DNA of 64,000 nt from Plantibacter auratus (GTDB lineage: Bacteria; Actinomycetota; Actinomycetes; Actinomycetales; Microbacteriaceae): assembly GCF_050587365.1 (NCBI RefSeq), contig NZ_JBOBFV010000003.1, positions 248,001-312,000 of the forward strand, read 5' to 3'. The position numbers and the translations under genes are program-made. A model generated the notes under the pieces. It saw only the letters and a list, made by a program, of their open reading frames with translations. It searched no databases and was not told the DNA's origin. Below, piece by piece: positions 43,430 to 53,433 of the stretch (position 1 is its first letter; each line of letters opens with the position of its first letter).

Positions 43430-45163
43430 TCAGTCGGGCGACCCCAGCTGGGTCGCGATGAACCGGACGTCGCTGCCCGCCTCCTGCCAGCTCGAACCAC
43501 GGGGCAACAGCAGCCGACCTTCACTCGTGAGGGCCCGCAGTTGCGTCGGTCCGTTGCCCCCGACCAGGTTCGTGACGTCCGCGAGCTTCGGTACGGGCGC
43601 GGAGCGGCCGCCGATCTGCTGCGTGACGATCGTCGTCCCGTCACCGCCGCCCAGCAGGACGGCGACGGTGATGTCGTCGACCCAGGTGACGGTCGTCGCC
43701 TGCGTGGACATGACGCGGAGCTCGACGGGATCGCCGAGTCGCAACGGCGCGTTCCGGTCACCGCGGATGATCGCGGCGGCCACGAGCCGCGACTGCGTCC
43801 CGTCCCGGAGCAGCGCGACGAGGCGCGTACCCTCCCGGGACACCTGGATCGAATCGATCGTGGACGCGCCGGTCCAACTCGTCGCGACCTGCACCGTTCC
43901 ACCCGCGGCGTCGTGCGCGAGCAGCGCGGACGGCGCCGCCGCCGGCACGGTCCAGGTGAAGCCGAACGGGTCCATCGTCGGCGGAAGGAGTCCCGGGCGG
44001 TTGTCGACGAGCCGGATGTCGCCGTCGGCCTGGATCACCGTGACACCGGCGGCGGAACGGACCGCGGCCTGGTCATGGTCGGCGGACAACACGCCCGCGT
44101 CGGCCCCGGCCGCCACGACCGCCGTCGAGATCCCCGGCACGGCCTCGAGCCGGTTCCCCGAGGCGAAGCCGAACTCGTCCCCGCGCTGGACGAGCGCCCG
44201 GGGGTCGACCCGCGGTGCGGCGAGCGACAGCGGCGAGACCGTCTGCGTGGAATTGCCGACGACGGTGATCGCGACGTTCGAGACGGCGGCCACCCCGCCG
44301 ACGCTGCCGGACAGCTGCACCAGGCTGCTGCTCAGCTGGAGCTGCATCCGCTGGAGCGTGACGGCGTCCGCCTGCAGGGCCGGTTTGGTCAGGTCCACGC
44401 GCGCGGTCCCGGCCTCGACCGGAACGGCGTCGCTCGTGAGCGAGGTCCCCTCGGGGAACGCCGTCGCCACCGCGCCCTTCAGCCACTCCGCCGGTCCGTC
44501 GAGCAGCGCCCCCACGATCCTCGTCGCGGTCGACGCCCGCGAGGGGAACCAACGCTGGTCGGGGACGAGTCGGGTGAAACTCGGGTCGAAGTAGCTCAGT
44601 GAGTAGGCCGCGAAGACGTCGGCGAAGGTCGATGACTCGAGGACGATGCCCGGCGGAGCGGCCGCGATCCGCCACTCCCCCCGCACCTGCTCGAAGGAGT
44701 AGGTCCAGCTCAGTGGCGACGAGTTCCCCGATTCGCGGTACTCACCCCGGTCGTCGACCGCCGCGACGGGGCTGACGGTGAGTTGCACCGTGTCGGCGAC
44801 CGGGGCGAACGTGCGGCCGCCCTGGTCGATGGTCACTCCGGCGTCGGGATCCCAGTCGGACCGGAGCGCGGGTGCGAGGAACTCGCGCGCGATCTCGTAG
44901 TTGTTCTGCGGGCTCGCGGCGGCGTCGATGAAGCCCCGGAGGATCTGCTCCGGCGTCGCCCCCTCGGCGGGGCCCGGCGCGATGAAGTTGACGTCGACGT
45001 CGCCGCCGTCCCCCTCGACCGTTCCGCCGTCCTGCACGGAACCGCCCCGCGGGATGCCCACGCAGGCGCTGAGCACCACCACGAGGAGCATCGGCAGCGC
45101 CGCCGCAGCGATCCGACGTACTGCGGATCGTCGTCTCGGCGATCGTGCGGGGACGTCAACCAC
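43430..45163 (-). CDS. lpqB: Lipoprotein LpqB
   Basis: 577 aa. A signal peptide with lipobox LSAC is followed by a GerMN domain (about 180-300) and a C-terminal beta-propeller (about 310-575). In mycobacteria LpqB acts outside the membrane on the sensor MtrB to tune MtrA phosphorylation and cell division. The GTG at 45163 has AAGGAGG 6 nt upstream; an in-frame ATG two codons earlier would touch the ribosome binding site. The start overlaps the end of mtrB by 8 bases. Confidence 0.94.
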   Translation of the reverse strand: MVDVPARSPRRRSAVRRIAAAALPMLLVVVLSACVGIPRGGSVQDGGTVEGDGGDVDVNFIAPGPAEGATPEQILRGFIDAAASPQNNYEIAREFLAPALRSDWDPDAGVTIDQGGRTFAPVADTVQLTVSPVAAVDDRGEYRESGNSSPLSWTYSFEQVRGEWRIAAAPPGIVLESSTFADVFAAYSLSYFDPSFTRLVPDQRWFPSRASTATRIVGALLDGPAEWLKGAVATAFPEGTSLTSDAVPVEAGTARVDLTKPALQADAVTLQRMQLQLSSSLVQLSGSVGGVAAVSNVAITVVGNSTQTVSPLSLAAPRVDPRALVQRGDEFGFASGNRLEAVPGISTAVVAAGADAGVLSADHDQAAVRSAAGVTVIQADGDIRLVDNRPGLLPPTMDPFGFTWTVPAAAPSALLAHDAAGGTVQVATSWTGASTIDSIQVSREGTRLVALLRDGTQSRLVAAAIIRGDRNAPLRLGDPVELRVMSTQATTVTWVDDITVAVLLGGGDGTTIVTQQIGGRSAPVPKLADVTNLVGGNGPTQLRALTSEGRLLLPRGSSWQEAGSDVRFIATQLGSPD

Positions 45164-46847
45164 GAGCATCCTCCTTGTCGTCGTCCGCCGATCGCACGGT
45201 CGGGAGTGAGCGGGTCGTCGGCGCGGTGAGCTCGTCGACGATGGACTCGATCGCATCGTCGGGCGGCAGGCTGATGGGCGAGCGGACGATCTCCGTCCCG
45301 GGTTCGCGTGGGATGGTGAGGCGGAAGGACGAGCCGGCGGCGGGCTCCGACCAGACCTCCAGCCACCCCTCGTGCAGGACCGCGTCCTCGAGGGAGATCG
45401 CGAGTCCGAGCCCGGTGCCGCCGATGGTGCGCTTGCGGGACGGGTCCGCGCGCCAGAAGCGGTCGAACACGCGCTCGGTGGCCTCACGCGTCATGCCCTG
45501 GCCGTAGTCGCGTACCGCGATCGCGACCGAGGACTCGTTGCTGTCCACCGACACCACGATCGGTTTGCCCTCGCCGTGCTCGATGGCGTTGCCGACGAGG
45601 TTGCGCACGATCCGCCGGATCCGCCGCGGGTCCATCGGGACCGCCGAGTAGCCACCCGGTGCGACGATCCGGAGGTCCGAACCGGTCGGCTCCGCGAGCG
45701 GGCGGAGCTCCTCCACGACCTCCTCCGCGAGATGGACGAGACTCGTCGGTTCCAGTTCGAGTTCGATGCTGCCGGCGTCGTAGCGGCTGATCTCCAGCAG
45801 GTCGGCCAGCAGGATCTCGAACCGCCCGACCTGGTCGTGGAGGAGCTCGGCCGTCCGCTCGGTGGCCGGTGGGAAGGAGTCGCGCTGGTCGTAGAGCACG
45901 TCGCCGGCCAGGCGGATGGTCGTCAGGGGCGTGCGCAGCTCGTGCGAGACGTCCGACACGAACCGCTGCTGCACGAGCGAGAGCTCCGCGAGTTCCTTGA
46001 TCTGCTTCTGCATGCTGGCGGCCATCCCGTTGAAGGAGCGGGCAAGGATGGCGAGCTCGTCCTCGCCCTTCTCGGGCATCCGCACGTCCAGGTCGCCGCC
46101 GGCCAGACGTTGACTCGTCTCGGCTGCGAACCGGATCGGTGTCGCCACGAAGCGGACGATGAACCACGCGGCACCACCGACGAGGATCATGAGGCCGACG
46201 CCCGCGAGGAAGAGCGTCCGTTGGACGAAGCCGAGCGTCTGCTCCGAGTCGCTCAGGTCGAAGCCCAGATAGATCTCGTATGACCCCGCGGTCGGCATCG
46301 ACACCATGGAACCGACGACGATGCCGGCGGTGGTCGAGCCGTCGGCGGATGTGAGGGTCACCGACTGCCACTGGAGGGTGTCCGGGTCGGCCCGGACCGC
46401 CTCACTGAGCGCGTCCGAGATGACACCCCCTCCCAGCCCCGGCGACTCGAAGCCCGGAGGCGTGACCTGGCTGGGGTCCTGCCCGGGAGCCCGGTAGGCG
46501 GCGATGAGGCTGCTGCCGGAGGTCGTCTGGAGATCGGTCCGCACGGTCCCCATGAGCTGCTGGAGGGCGACGCGCTCGCTGGCGTCCGACGCGTCGAGGA
46601 TGCTCTGCGCGGACGCGATGGCACGACCGGAGCCGCCGAGCGCCTGCTGCAGTCGGGATTGGAAGAGATCGTTGCCGATGCTGAACGAGAGGTAGGCACC
46701 GGTCAGGAGGATGGCGAGTCCCGAGAGGCCGACCGTGATGGCGACCGTCCGGAACTGCAGCGAGCGCCGCCACTGCGAGCGCACCTGCTGCGGCCACCTC
46801 CGCCACAGCCGCCAGTCGGCCGCCCAGCCGGCGAGTCGGGAGGCCAT
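45156..46847 (-). CDS. mtrB: Sensor histidine kinase MtrB
   Basis: 563 aa. Two membrane helices (about 33-57 and 213-235) flank an extracytoplasmic sensor loop of about 155 residues, then HAMP (about 236-288), HisKA with SDVSHELRTPLTTIR and HATPase (VRNLVGNAIEHGEG, DYGQGMT, GGTGLGLAIS). It phosphorylates MtrA in response to cell-wall or osmotic state and localises to septa in mycobacteria. It follows mtrA by 6 bp and overlaps lpqB. Confidence 0.96.
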   Translation of the reverse strand: MASRLAGWAADWRLWRRWPQQVRSQWRRSLQFRTVAITVGLSGLAILLTGAYLSFSIGNDLFQSRLQQALGGSGRAIASAQSILDASDASERVALQQLMGTVRTDLQTTSGSSLIAAYRAPGQDPSQVTPPGFESPGLGGGVISDALSEAVRADPDTLQWQSVTLTSADGSTTAGIVVGSMVSMPTAGSYEIYLGFDLSDSEQTLGFVQRTLFLAGVGLMILVGGAAWFIVRFVATPIRFAAETSQRLAGGDLDVRMPEKGEDELAILARSFNGMAASMQKQIKELAELSLVQQRFVSDVSHELRTPLTTIRLAGDVLYDQRDSFPPATERTAELLHDQVGRFEILLADLLEISRYDAGSIELELEPTSLVHLAEEVVEELRPLAEPTGSDLRIVAPGGYSAVPMDPRRIRRIVRNLVGNAIEHGEGKPIVVSVDSNESSVAIAVRDYGQGMTREATERVFDRFWRADPSRKRTIGGTGLGLAISLEDAVLHEGWLEVWSEPAAGSSFRLTIPREPGTEIVRSPISLPPDDAIESIVDELTAPTTRSLPTVRSADDDKEDARG

Positions 46848-46853
46848 GTCGGA

Positions 46854-47537
46854 TCAGCCGGTGACCGCGCCGGCGCGGTATCCGACGCCACGCACCGTCA
46901 TGACGATCTTCGGGTTGTCGGGGTCTTCCTCGACCTTCGCGCGGAGCCGCTGCACGTGGACGTTCACGAGTCGGGTGTCGGCCTTGTAGTGGTATCCCCA
47001 GACCTGTTCGAGCAGCATCTCGCGGGTGAAGACCTGCTGGGGTTTGCTCGCCAGTGCGAGGAGGAGGTCGAACTCCAGCGGCGTGAGCCCGATGACCCCG
47101 TCGGCGCGACGGACCTCGTGGCCCGCGACGTCCACGGTGAGGTCGCCGATGCGGAGGGTCTCCGCGAGGTCGGCGGCCGGCGCGCGCAGCCGCGTGCGGA
47201 TCCGGGCGACGAGCTCCTTCGGGTTGAACGGCTTCACCATGTAGTCGTCGGCGCCGGACTCGAGCCCCTTCACCACGTCCGCGGTGTCGGACTTCGCGGT
47301 CAGCATGATGACCGGGACACCGGACTCCTGACGGATCAGGCGGCACACCTCGATCCCGTCGATCCCCGGGAGCATGAGGTCGAGGAGGACGAGGTCGGGC
47401 TTGGTGTCGCGGAACGCCTGGAGCGCGCCGCCGCCGTCCGCACAGAACGACGGCTCGAAGCCCTCGGTGCGCAGCACGATGCCGATCATCTCGGCGAGTG
47501 CGGTGTCGTCGTCGACGACGAGAATGCGTGCGTTCAT
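46854..47537 (-). CDS. mtrA: OmpR-family response regulator MtrA
   Basis: 227 aa. Receiver domain with D10/D11, phosphoacceptor D53 (LVLLDLMLPG) and K102 (YMVKPF); winged-helix DNA-binding domain with LTPLEFDLLLALASKP and TRLVNVHVQRLRAKVE. MtrA is a usually essential regulator of cell division, cell-wall and replication genes in actinobacteria. First gene of the mtrA-mtrB-lpqB operon. A TACGCT hexamer about 75 nt upstream may be its -10. It is divergent from the MoxR membrane cluster. Confidence 0.97.
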   Translation of the reverse strand: MNARILVVDDDTALAEMIGIVLRTEGFEPSFCADGGGALQAFRDTKPDLVLLDLMLPGIDGIEVCRLIRQESGVPVIMLTAKSDTADVVKGLESGADDYMVKPFNPKELVARIRTRLRAPAADLAETLRIGDLTVDVAGHEVRRADGVIGLTPLEFDLLLALASKPQQVFTREMLLEQVWGYHYKADTRLVNVHVQRLRAKVEEDPDNPKIVMTVRGVGYRAGAVTG

Positions 47538-47700
47538 AGCTCCGTCTCGGGTGTGACCGGCCGGCCGCGCTGCCTGACCGGTGTCCTTACGTCTCGCCTC
47601 AGCGTAGTCGAAGTGTCCAGGAGAACCGCCGAACCGCCGGTCGCGGGCAGGCTCGGTGTGACAACATGGAGGGGTTCGAGACGGCGAGGGGGTGTTGCTG

Positions 47701-49200
47701 ATGGACACGGAACAGCGAGCCGGGGGCGAGATGGGCGATCAGGATCCGAACCCGTGGGCGACGCCGCAGGGGCCACGACAGCCGGTGGCCCCGGAGCAGG
47801 CGACACCGCAGCCGCTGCCACCGCAGCAGGGGTATCCACAGCAGCCCGGCTATCCGCCGCTGCCGCCGCAGGGAGCCCCACAGCAGCCCGGGTACCCGCC
47901 GCAGCAGGGACACCCGCAACAGCCCGGGTACCCGCCGCAGCAGGGATATCAGCAGCAGCCCGCGTATCCGGCGCAGGCGGGGTACCAACAGCCGGGATAC
48001 GGCCAGCAGCCGTATCCACAGCAGATCCCGCCCCAGCACACCCAGCCGTATACCCAGGCGCAGCAGCCCGGGTACGGGACCCCTCCCTCGGCTCCGACCG
48101 CCGCCTACGACGCGAACCCGTACGCGACCGGTGCGTCCTGGGCCCCGGGGGCCCAGCAGGGATGGGCACCGCCGCCGAAGCCGGGGCTCATCCCGCTCCG
48201 GCCGCTGTCCTTCAGCGACCTGTTCGGCGCCCCCTTCCTCGTGCTGCGACGCAACCCGAAGGCGACGTTCGGGAGCGCCCTCCTCCTGCAGGGTCTCACC
48301 GCCGTCCTCTCCCTCGTCATCGTCGGCGTCGTCACCTGGCTCTCGTTGAGCCGGCTGTCGCAGGCGGCCCCCGGGGAGGAGGACGCCATCAGCGCCGGGG
48401 CGATCACGGCCATCATCCTGTCCTTCCTGATCCCGGTGGCGGTCTCGATCGCCGGCAGCGCGGTCCTGCAGGGCATCATCGCGCAAGAGGTCGCCCGCGG
48501 CACCCTCGGCGAGAAGTTGCCGCTCGGCGTGCTCTGGCGACGCACGAAGGCGCGGTTCCTGCCGCTCATCGGCTACACCTTCCTCCTGATCGGTGTCGTG
48601 ACGGTGTTCATCGCCGTCGCGGTTGGCCTCGGATTCGTGCTGACCGGTCTCGGCGGGACCGCGGGCGTGGCCCTGACGGTGGTCATGGGCATCGGCGCAC
48701 TGCTCGTCCTGATCGCCGCTTCCGTGTGGCTCGGGACGAAGTTCTCCCTCACACCGAGCATCATCGTCCTCGAGAACGGCAAGGTCTTCGCCTCGCTCGC
48801 TCGCTCCTGGCGCCTGACCGACGGCTATTTCTGGCGGACCTTCGGCGTCCAGTTCCTCGTCTCCTCGGTCGTCAGTGTCGCGTCGCAGGTCGTCGCGACC
48901 CCGATCAGCCTGCTCGCCAGTCTCGTCCCCGTGCTGTTCGTCGGGGTGGACTCGGAGGCGACCATGATCGTCGCCACCATCGCCGCGCAGGGCCTCTCCC
49001 TGCTCGTCTCCGTCATCATCGGTGCGATCACGGTCGTCGTCATCAGTGCCACGTCGGCGGTCATCTATGTGGACCTGCGGATGCGCAAGGAGGGGCTCGA
49101 CCTCGACCTCGCGCGGTTCGTCGAGGCGCGCGCCGGCGGTCGCGAGACGGTCGACAACCCCTTCGACGTCGCCGCCGCCGGAGGCAAAGCGACCCGATGA
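47701..49200 (+). CDS. Membrane protein with Pro/Gln/Gly/Tyr-rich repeat N-terminus
   Basis: 499 aa. Residues about 25-150 are low-complexity repeats of the QQPGYPP type, followed by about six membrane helices (about 185-470) with the family-typical LSFSDLFGAPFLVLRRNPKA, VLWRRTKARFLPLIGYTFLL and SWRLTDGYFWRTFGVQFLV. It resembles the glycerophosphodiester phosphodiesterase membrane-domain/DUF4013-like group. GAGGGGG lies 9 nt before the ATG; a GTG at 47692 is an alternative. It overlaps the DUF4129 gene (ATGA) and opens the MoxR cluster. Confidence 0.85.
   Translation: MDTEQRAGGEMGDQDPNPWATPQGPRQPVAPEQATPQPLPPQQGYPQQPGYPPLPPQGAPQQPGYPPQQGHPQQPGYPPQQGYQQQPAYPAQAGYQQPGYGQQPYPQQIPPQHTQPYTQAQQPGYGTPPSAPTAAYDANPYATGASWAPGAQQGWAPPPKPGLIPLRPLSFSDLFGAPFLVLRRNPKATFGSALLLQGLTAVLSLVIVGVVTWLSLSRLSQAAPGEEDAISAGAITAIILSFLIPVAVSIAGSAVLQGIIAQEVARGTLGEKLPLGVLWRRTKARFLPLIGYTFLLIGVVTVFIAVAVGLGFVLTGLGGTAGVALTVVMGIGALLVLIAASVWLGTKFSLTPSIIVLENGKVFASLARSWRLTDGYFWRTFGVQFLVSSVVSVASQVVATPISLLASLVPVLFVGVDSEATMIVATIAAQGLSLLVSVIIGAITVVVISATSAVIYVDLRMRKEGLDLDLARFVEARAGGRETVDNPFDVAAAGGKATR
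47821..48080 (+). repeat. Degenerate in-frame repeats encoding QQPGYPP-type units
   Basis: About a dozen imperfect units of 15-30 bp with CAGCAGCCCGGGTA or similar cores. They encode the disordered N-terminal arm of the membrane protein at 47701-49200 and are prone to length change. Confidence 0.7.
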
Positions 49201-49865
49201 GCCCACTGTTCCTCGCGTCGCGCCTCGACGTCCCGCTCGTCCCTAATGCACCGGGCGCCCGGGACCTCCTGCAGCGTGAGCTGTCGAAGCCCGAGTACCA
49301 GACAGCGCAACCGTCGTTGTGGGACATCGTGTCGAAGGCGTTCTGGGACTGGGTGAACTCCCTCCGGGTGCCGGGTGAGGGCCCTTTCACCGGCCTGTTC
49401 CCGATCATCGCGATGACCGTGGTCGTCGTCGGGATCGTCATCGCGTTCATCGTGTGGGGCGTCCCCCGCCTCAACCGACGGAGCGCCCGTCAGCTCGACC
49501 TCTTCGGCGAACGCGACGATCGGACCGCCGATCGGTTGCGCCAGGACGCGAGGGCCGCCGCCGCGGCCGGCGACTGGACTCTCGCGCTCCAGGAGCTGTA
49601 CCGGGCGATCGCTCGCGGACTGTCCGAGCGGACGATCGTCGTGGTCACCCCCGGCACGACGGCGCACGGTTTCGCCGCCCGGGCGGCGGCCGCGTTCCCG
49701 CAGGACGGGCGGGCGCTCGCGGAGGCCGCGGACGTCTTCGACGCCGTCCGCTACCTCGAGGCGACGGGCACCGAGGCACAGTACCGTGAGCTCGAAGCGC
49801 TCGACGCACGGCTCTCCTCCGCCGCGCCGCAGCTGCTCGCCGACCCCGAGGAGCTGGTCCGGTGA
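49197..49865 (+). CDS. DUF4129 domain membrane protein
   Basis: 222 aa. One central membrane helix (about 63-88: LFPIIAMTVVVVGIVIAFIVW), then a cytoplasmic DUF4129 domain (LRQDARAAAAAGDWTLALQE, LYRAIARGLSERTIV, YLEATGTEAQYRELEALDAR). DUF4129 is often fused to transglutaminase-like proteins and accompanies MoxR/DUF58 systems. It is linked to both neighbours by ATGA-type overlaps. Function unknown. Confidence 0.86.
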   Translation: MSPLFLASRLDVPLVPNAPGARDLLQRELSKPEYQTAQPSLWDIVSKAFWDWVNSLRVPGEGPFTGLFPIIAMTVVVVGIVIAFIVWGVPRLNRRSARQLDLFGERDDRTADRLRQDARAAAAAGDWTLALQELYRAIARGLSERTIVVVTPGTTAHGFAARAAAAFPQDGRALAEAADVFDAVRYLEATGTEAQYRELEALDARLSSAAPQLLADPEELVR

Positions 49866-51079
49866 CGCTCACGACGAAGCCCACGGTGCAGCGGGAGCCC
49901 GAGCCCGACGTCGCCACGCCTCGGCTGCGAACCCGGCTGCGGCGGAACCGGTTCTGGATCGTCGCGGCGGTCTTCGCGGTCGGGATCGCCCTCGTGCTCA
50001 TGTTCGCGACGCGAGGCGCGTCGATCGACGCGGCCCTGCTCAGCCCCGGAAACCAGACCCCGAACGGCGGACGCGCGCTTGCGCAGGTGCTCCGCCAGGA
50101 GGGCGTCACCGTGACGGAGACCACCACGCTCGACGCGACGCTCGAGGCGGTCGAGGACACCGACAGCACCGTCCTCCTGTTCGATCCCAGCGGACTGCTC
50201 GACGCCTCGCAGCTCGAGCGGTTGAGCGTCGCCGACGCCGCACTCGTCGTCGTCACCCCCCGGGCCGCGGCGCTCCGCACCCTGTTCCCCGGCGTGTCGT
50301 TCGCGGGCAGCTCGGACACCGCCGACGTCCTGTCGTCCGACTGCGGCGACCCCACCGCCGAGCGGGCGGGGACGGTCACCGGTGGCTGGACCCTGTACAC
50401 GACCACCGACGCCGACGCTGAGCGCTGTTTCACCGCCGACGGCGGCGGGAGCGCGGTGGTGACGCAGGCGGACGGCGCACGGGTGCTGCTCGGCTCCGCC
50501 GACGCCCTGACGAACGATGTCATCGACCGGGCGGGGAACGCCGCCCTGGCGCTCGGCCTGCTCGGCTCCACCGAGCAGTTGGTCTGGTACCTGCCGAGCC
50601 TCGCCGACGTGCCGGTCACCGGTCCCCCGAGCCTCGACGAGCTGACGCCGAGCTGGGTCGCCGGAGTCACCGGCACCGTCGTCGTCACGGCGATCCTGGC
50701 CATGTTCTGGCGCGGGCGACGCTTCGGCCCGCTCGTCATCGAGGACCTGCCCGTCGCGGTCCGCGCGAGCGAGACGATGGAGGGGCGCGCACGCCTCTAC
50801 CAGCGGTCCGGCAACCGCCAGCGGGCGCTCGACGCGCTGCGGATCGGCACCGTGTCCCGCCTCGCGGTCGCCACAGGCCTCTCACGCCACGCCTCGGTCG
50901 TCGAGGTCGCCGACACGGTCGCCGGACTCGCCGGACTCGACCCGCGGCACGTGCGGTCCGTCCTGCTCGACGCCGTACCGACGAGCGACGCCGACCTCGT
51001 CTCCCTGTCCGATCACCTGCTCGATCTCGAAGCCGCCGTCGCGCGCGCCACGGACCTCACCGGAAGGAACCATCCATGA
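49862..51079 (+). CDS. DUF4350 domain membrane protein
   Basis: 405 aa. A membrane helix at about 28-50, an extracytoplasmic DUF4350 domain (about 55-255, ALLSPGNQTPNGGRALAQVL), a second helix (about 270-290) and a cytoplasmic tail (RASETMEGRARLYQRSGNRQ). The start is a GTG overlapping the DUF4129 stop, and its stop overlaps the MoxR start (ATGA). Part of the MoxR cluster; role unknown. Confidence 0.86.
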   Translation: MTLTTKPTVQREPEPDVATPRLRTRLRRNRFWIVAAVFAVGIALVLMFATRGASIDAALLSPGNQTPNGGRALAQVLRQEGVTVTETTTLDATLEAVEDTDSTVLLFDPSGLLDASQLERLSVADAALVVVTPRAAALRTLFPGVSFAGSSDTADVLSSDCGDPTAERAGTVTGGWTLYTTTDADAERCFTADGGGSAVVTQADGARVLLGSADALTNDVIDRAGNAALALGLLGSTEQLVWYLPSLADVPVTGPPSLDELTPSWVAGVTGTVVVTAILAMFWRGRRFGPLVIEDLPVAVRASETMEGRARLYQRSGNRQRALDALRIGTVSRLAVATGLSRHASVVEVADTVAGLAGLDPRHVRSVLLDAVPTSDADLVSLSDHLLDLEAAVARATDLTGRNHP

Positions 51080-52065
51080 CCGACGCCCCCGTGCCAGGAT
51101 CCACCGCACCGAACCCCGACGACCTCCGGCGAGCACTCGCCCAGGTCCGCGTCGAGGTCGGCAAGGCCGTCGTGGGTCAGGACGCCGCCGTCACCGGGCT
51201 CGTCATCGCGCTTCTCGCCAAGGGCCACGCGCTCCTCGAGGGTGTGCCCGGCGTCGCGAAGACGCTCCTCGTCCGATCGCTCAGCCACGCGCTGAGTCTG
51301 GACACGAAGCGCGTGCAGTTCACGCCCGACCTCATGCCCGGCGACGTCACCGGCTCGCTCGTCTACGACGCCAAGACCGGCGAGTTCGAGTTCCGCGAGG
51401 GCCCGGTGTTCACGAACATCCTGCTCGCCGACGAGATCAACCGCACACCCCCGAAGACCCAGTCCGCCCTGCTGGAGGCGATGGAGGAGCGCCAGGTCAG
51501 CGTCGACGGCCGTTCGCTCCCACTCCCGGACCCGTTCATCGTGGCCGCCACGCAGAACCCGATCGAGTACGAGGGCACCTATACGCTCCCGGAGGCGCAG
51601 CTCGACCGCTTCCTGCTGAAGCTCGTCCTCGACGTGCCAGAACGCGACGTCGAGGTGGAGGTGCTCCGACGGCATTCCGCCGGGTTCAGCCCGCGCGACC
51701 TCACGGCTGCGGGTGTCAGGCCGGTCATGGGCGCGGCCGATCTGCGGGCGGCGCAGCTCGAGGTCGGACGCGTGGGTGCCAGCGCCGACGTCCTCGCCTA
51801 CATCGTCGACCTCGCGCGCGCCACTCGGCGCAGCCCGTCCGTCCGGCTCGGGGTCAGCCCTCGAGGGACGACCGCCCTCCTCGCGTCGGCGAAGGCCTGG
51901 GCCTGGCTGAGCGGCTACCAGTCGATCACCCCCGACCACGTGCAGACGATGGTCCTCCCGGTGTGGCGCCACCGCATGCAGCTGCGGCCCGAGGCCGAGC
52001 TCGAGGGTGTCTCGGTCGACGCGATCCTGCGTTCGATCATGCAGCAGGTGCAGGTGCCCATCTAG
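51076..52065 (+). CDS. MoxR family AAA+ ATPase
   Basis: 329 aa. Walker A GVPGVAKTLLVRSL, Walker B ILLADEINRTPPKTQSALLEAMEE, sensor 1 AATQNPIEYEGTYTLPEAQLDR, and a C-terminal lid with RLGVSPRGTTALL (sensor 2 Arg). MoxR ATPases act as chaperones that mature protein complexes, usually with a DUF58/VWA partner, which is the next gene with no gap (TAG-ATG). Confidence 0.94.
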   Translation: MTDAPVPGSTAPNPDDLRRALAQVRVEVGKAVVGQDAAVTGLVIALLAKGHALLEGVPGVAKTLLVRSLSHALSLDTKRVQFTPDLMPGDVTGSLVYDAKTGEFEFREGPVFTNILLADEINRTPPKTQSALLEAMEERQVSVDGRSLPLPDPFIVAATQNPIEYEGTYTLPEAQLDRFLLKLVLDVPERDVEVEVLRRHSAGFSPRDLTAAGVRPVMGAADLRAAQLEVGRVGASADVLAYIVDLARATRRSPSVRLGVSPRGTTALLASAKAWAWLSGYQSITPDHVQTMVLPVWRHRMQLRPEAELEGVSVDAILRSIMQQVQVPI

Positions 52066-53373
52066 ATGGCCGTCACCGGGAGGTTCGTCGCGCTCGTCGC
52101 GTTCGGCATCGTGCCGATCGTGGTGCTCGGCGTGCTCACGGGCGACGCAGCTCCGGCGTTCATCGCGTGGCTCGTGCTCGCCGCCGCGCTCGGAGCGCTC
52201 GACCTCGTGGTCGCCGGTTCGCCTCGGGACATCGTCCTGCAACGGCAGCTGCCGTCCCGGGTCCGGCTCGGTGACTCGGCGACGAGCACCCTCTTCCTCA
52301 CCAACCGCGGAGGTCGCCGCGTCCGGGCGCTGGTACGCGACGCCTGGCAGCCGTCCGCCGGCGCGCCCGCCGAGCGACTCCGCGTCGACCTCCCGCCCGG
52401 TGAGCGGCGGAGCGTCAGCCTGGTGCTCACGCCGTTCCGTCGGGGCGAGCGACGGGTGTCCCAGGTCACGGTGCGGTCGTTCGGTCCGCTCGGTCTCCTG
52501 GCTCGACAGGCGACGCTGAACAGCGCCGGGCACCTCCGAGTCCTGCCGGCGTTCAACTCCCGGAAGCACCTCCCGAGCCGGATCGCACGCCTCCGCGAGC
52601 TCGACGGCGCGACGAGCGTCATGGTCCGCGGTCAGGGCACCGAGTTCGACTCCCTCCGCGAATACGTGCGAGGTGACGACGTCCGTTCGATCGACTGGCG
52701 TGCCACGGCACGACGCGGCGACGTCATGATCCGCACCTGGCGGCCCGAGCGCGACCGCCGGGTCGTCATCGTCACCGACACCGGCCGCACCTCCGCCGCG
52801 CGCATCGCCGACGAGCCGCGCATCGACACCGCGTTCGAAGCCGCGCTCCTCCTGGCCGCGCTCGCCACGAGAGCAGGCGACCGCATCGACTATCTCGCCT
52901 ACGACCGTCGCGTGCGTGGTCGCGTCCAGGGGGCGACCGGCGCCGAACTCCTCTCCAGGATGGTCGATGCGATGGCGCTCGTCGACCCGGAACTCATCGA
53001 GACCGACTGGGACGCCGTCCCCGGCCAGGTCAGGCAGATCACGAACCAGCGCGCCCTCGTCGTCCTGCAGACCTCGATCGACGCCCCCGGGGCCGCGCGC
53101 GGGCTCCTCGCCGTCCTCCCCCAGCTCACGCAGCGCCACACGGTCGTCGTGACGAGCGTCGTCGACCCGGCGACCCTCGAGGCCACGCGCGACCGCGGCG
53201 ACCGCGAGACCGTCTACCGCGCCGCTGCGGCCGAACGCGCCCTGCTGGACATCGAACGCGTGTCGGCGGCGATCAGACAGCTCGGGGCCGACGTCGTCAC
53301 CGGTTCGCCGGAGACCCTCCCCCCGGCGCTCGCCGACGCCTACATCGCGCTCAAGGCCTCCGGTCGGCTCTAG
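52066..53373 (+). CDS. DUF58 domain protein
   Basis: 435 aa. Two N-terminal membrane helices (about 5-50), a beta-sandwich region and the DUF58/VWA-like domain with the signature FDSLREYVRGDDVRSIDWRA and RTWRPERDRRVVIVTDTGRT (MIDAS-like). It is the standard partner of MoxR and may tether it to the membrane. Its ATG directly follows the moxR stop. Last plus-strand gene of the cluster. Confidence 0.92.
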   Translation: MAVTGRFVALVAFGIVPIVVLGVLTGDAAPAFIAWLVLAAALGALDLVVAGSPRDIVLQRQLPSRVRLGDSATSTLFLTNRGGRRVRALVRDAWQPSAGAPAERLRVDLPPGERRSVSLVLTPFRRGERRVSQVTVRSFGPLGLLARQATLNSAGHLRVLPAFNSRKHLPSRIARLRELDGATSVMVRGQGTEFDSLREYVRGDDVRSIDWRATARRGDVMIRTWRPERDRRVVIVTDTGRTSAARIADEPRIDTAFEAALLLAALATRAGDRIDYLAYDRRVRGRVQGATGAELLSRMVDAMALVDPELIETDWDAVPGQVRQITNQRALVVLQTSIDAPGAARGLLAVLPQLTQRHTVVVTSVVDPATLEATRDRGDRETVYRAAAAERALLDIERVSAAIRQLGADVVTGSPETLPPALADAYIALKASGRL

Positions 53374-53433
53374 CCCGATCCGTCGCCGATCGATCGGCTT
53401 CCTCCGAGTGCCGACCGGAACCGGATCGACGGG

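Noticed and set aside
47821..48080. CRISPR array or minisatellite
   Set aside because: The units are in-frame coding repeats of a Pro/Gln/Gly/Tyr-rich segment without regular spacers.
46659..49865. Open frame of about 1068 codons on the plus strand through mtrB, mtrA and the membrane protein
   Set aside because: Only its final part (49197-49865, DUF4129) is a real gene; the rest lies antisense to or out of frame with conserved genes.
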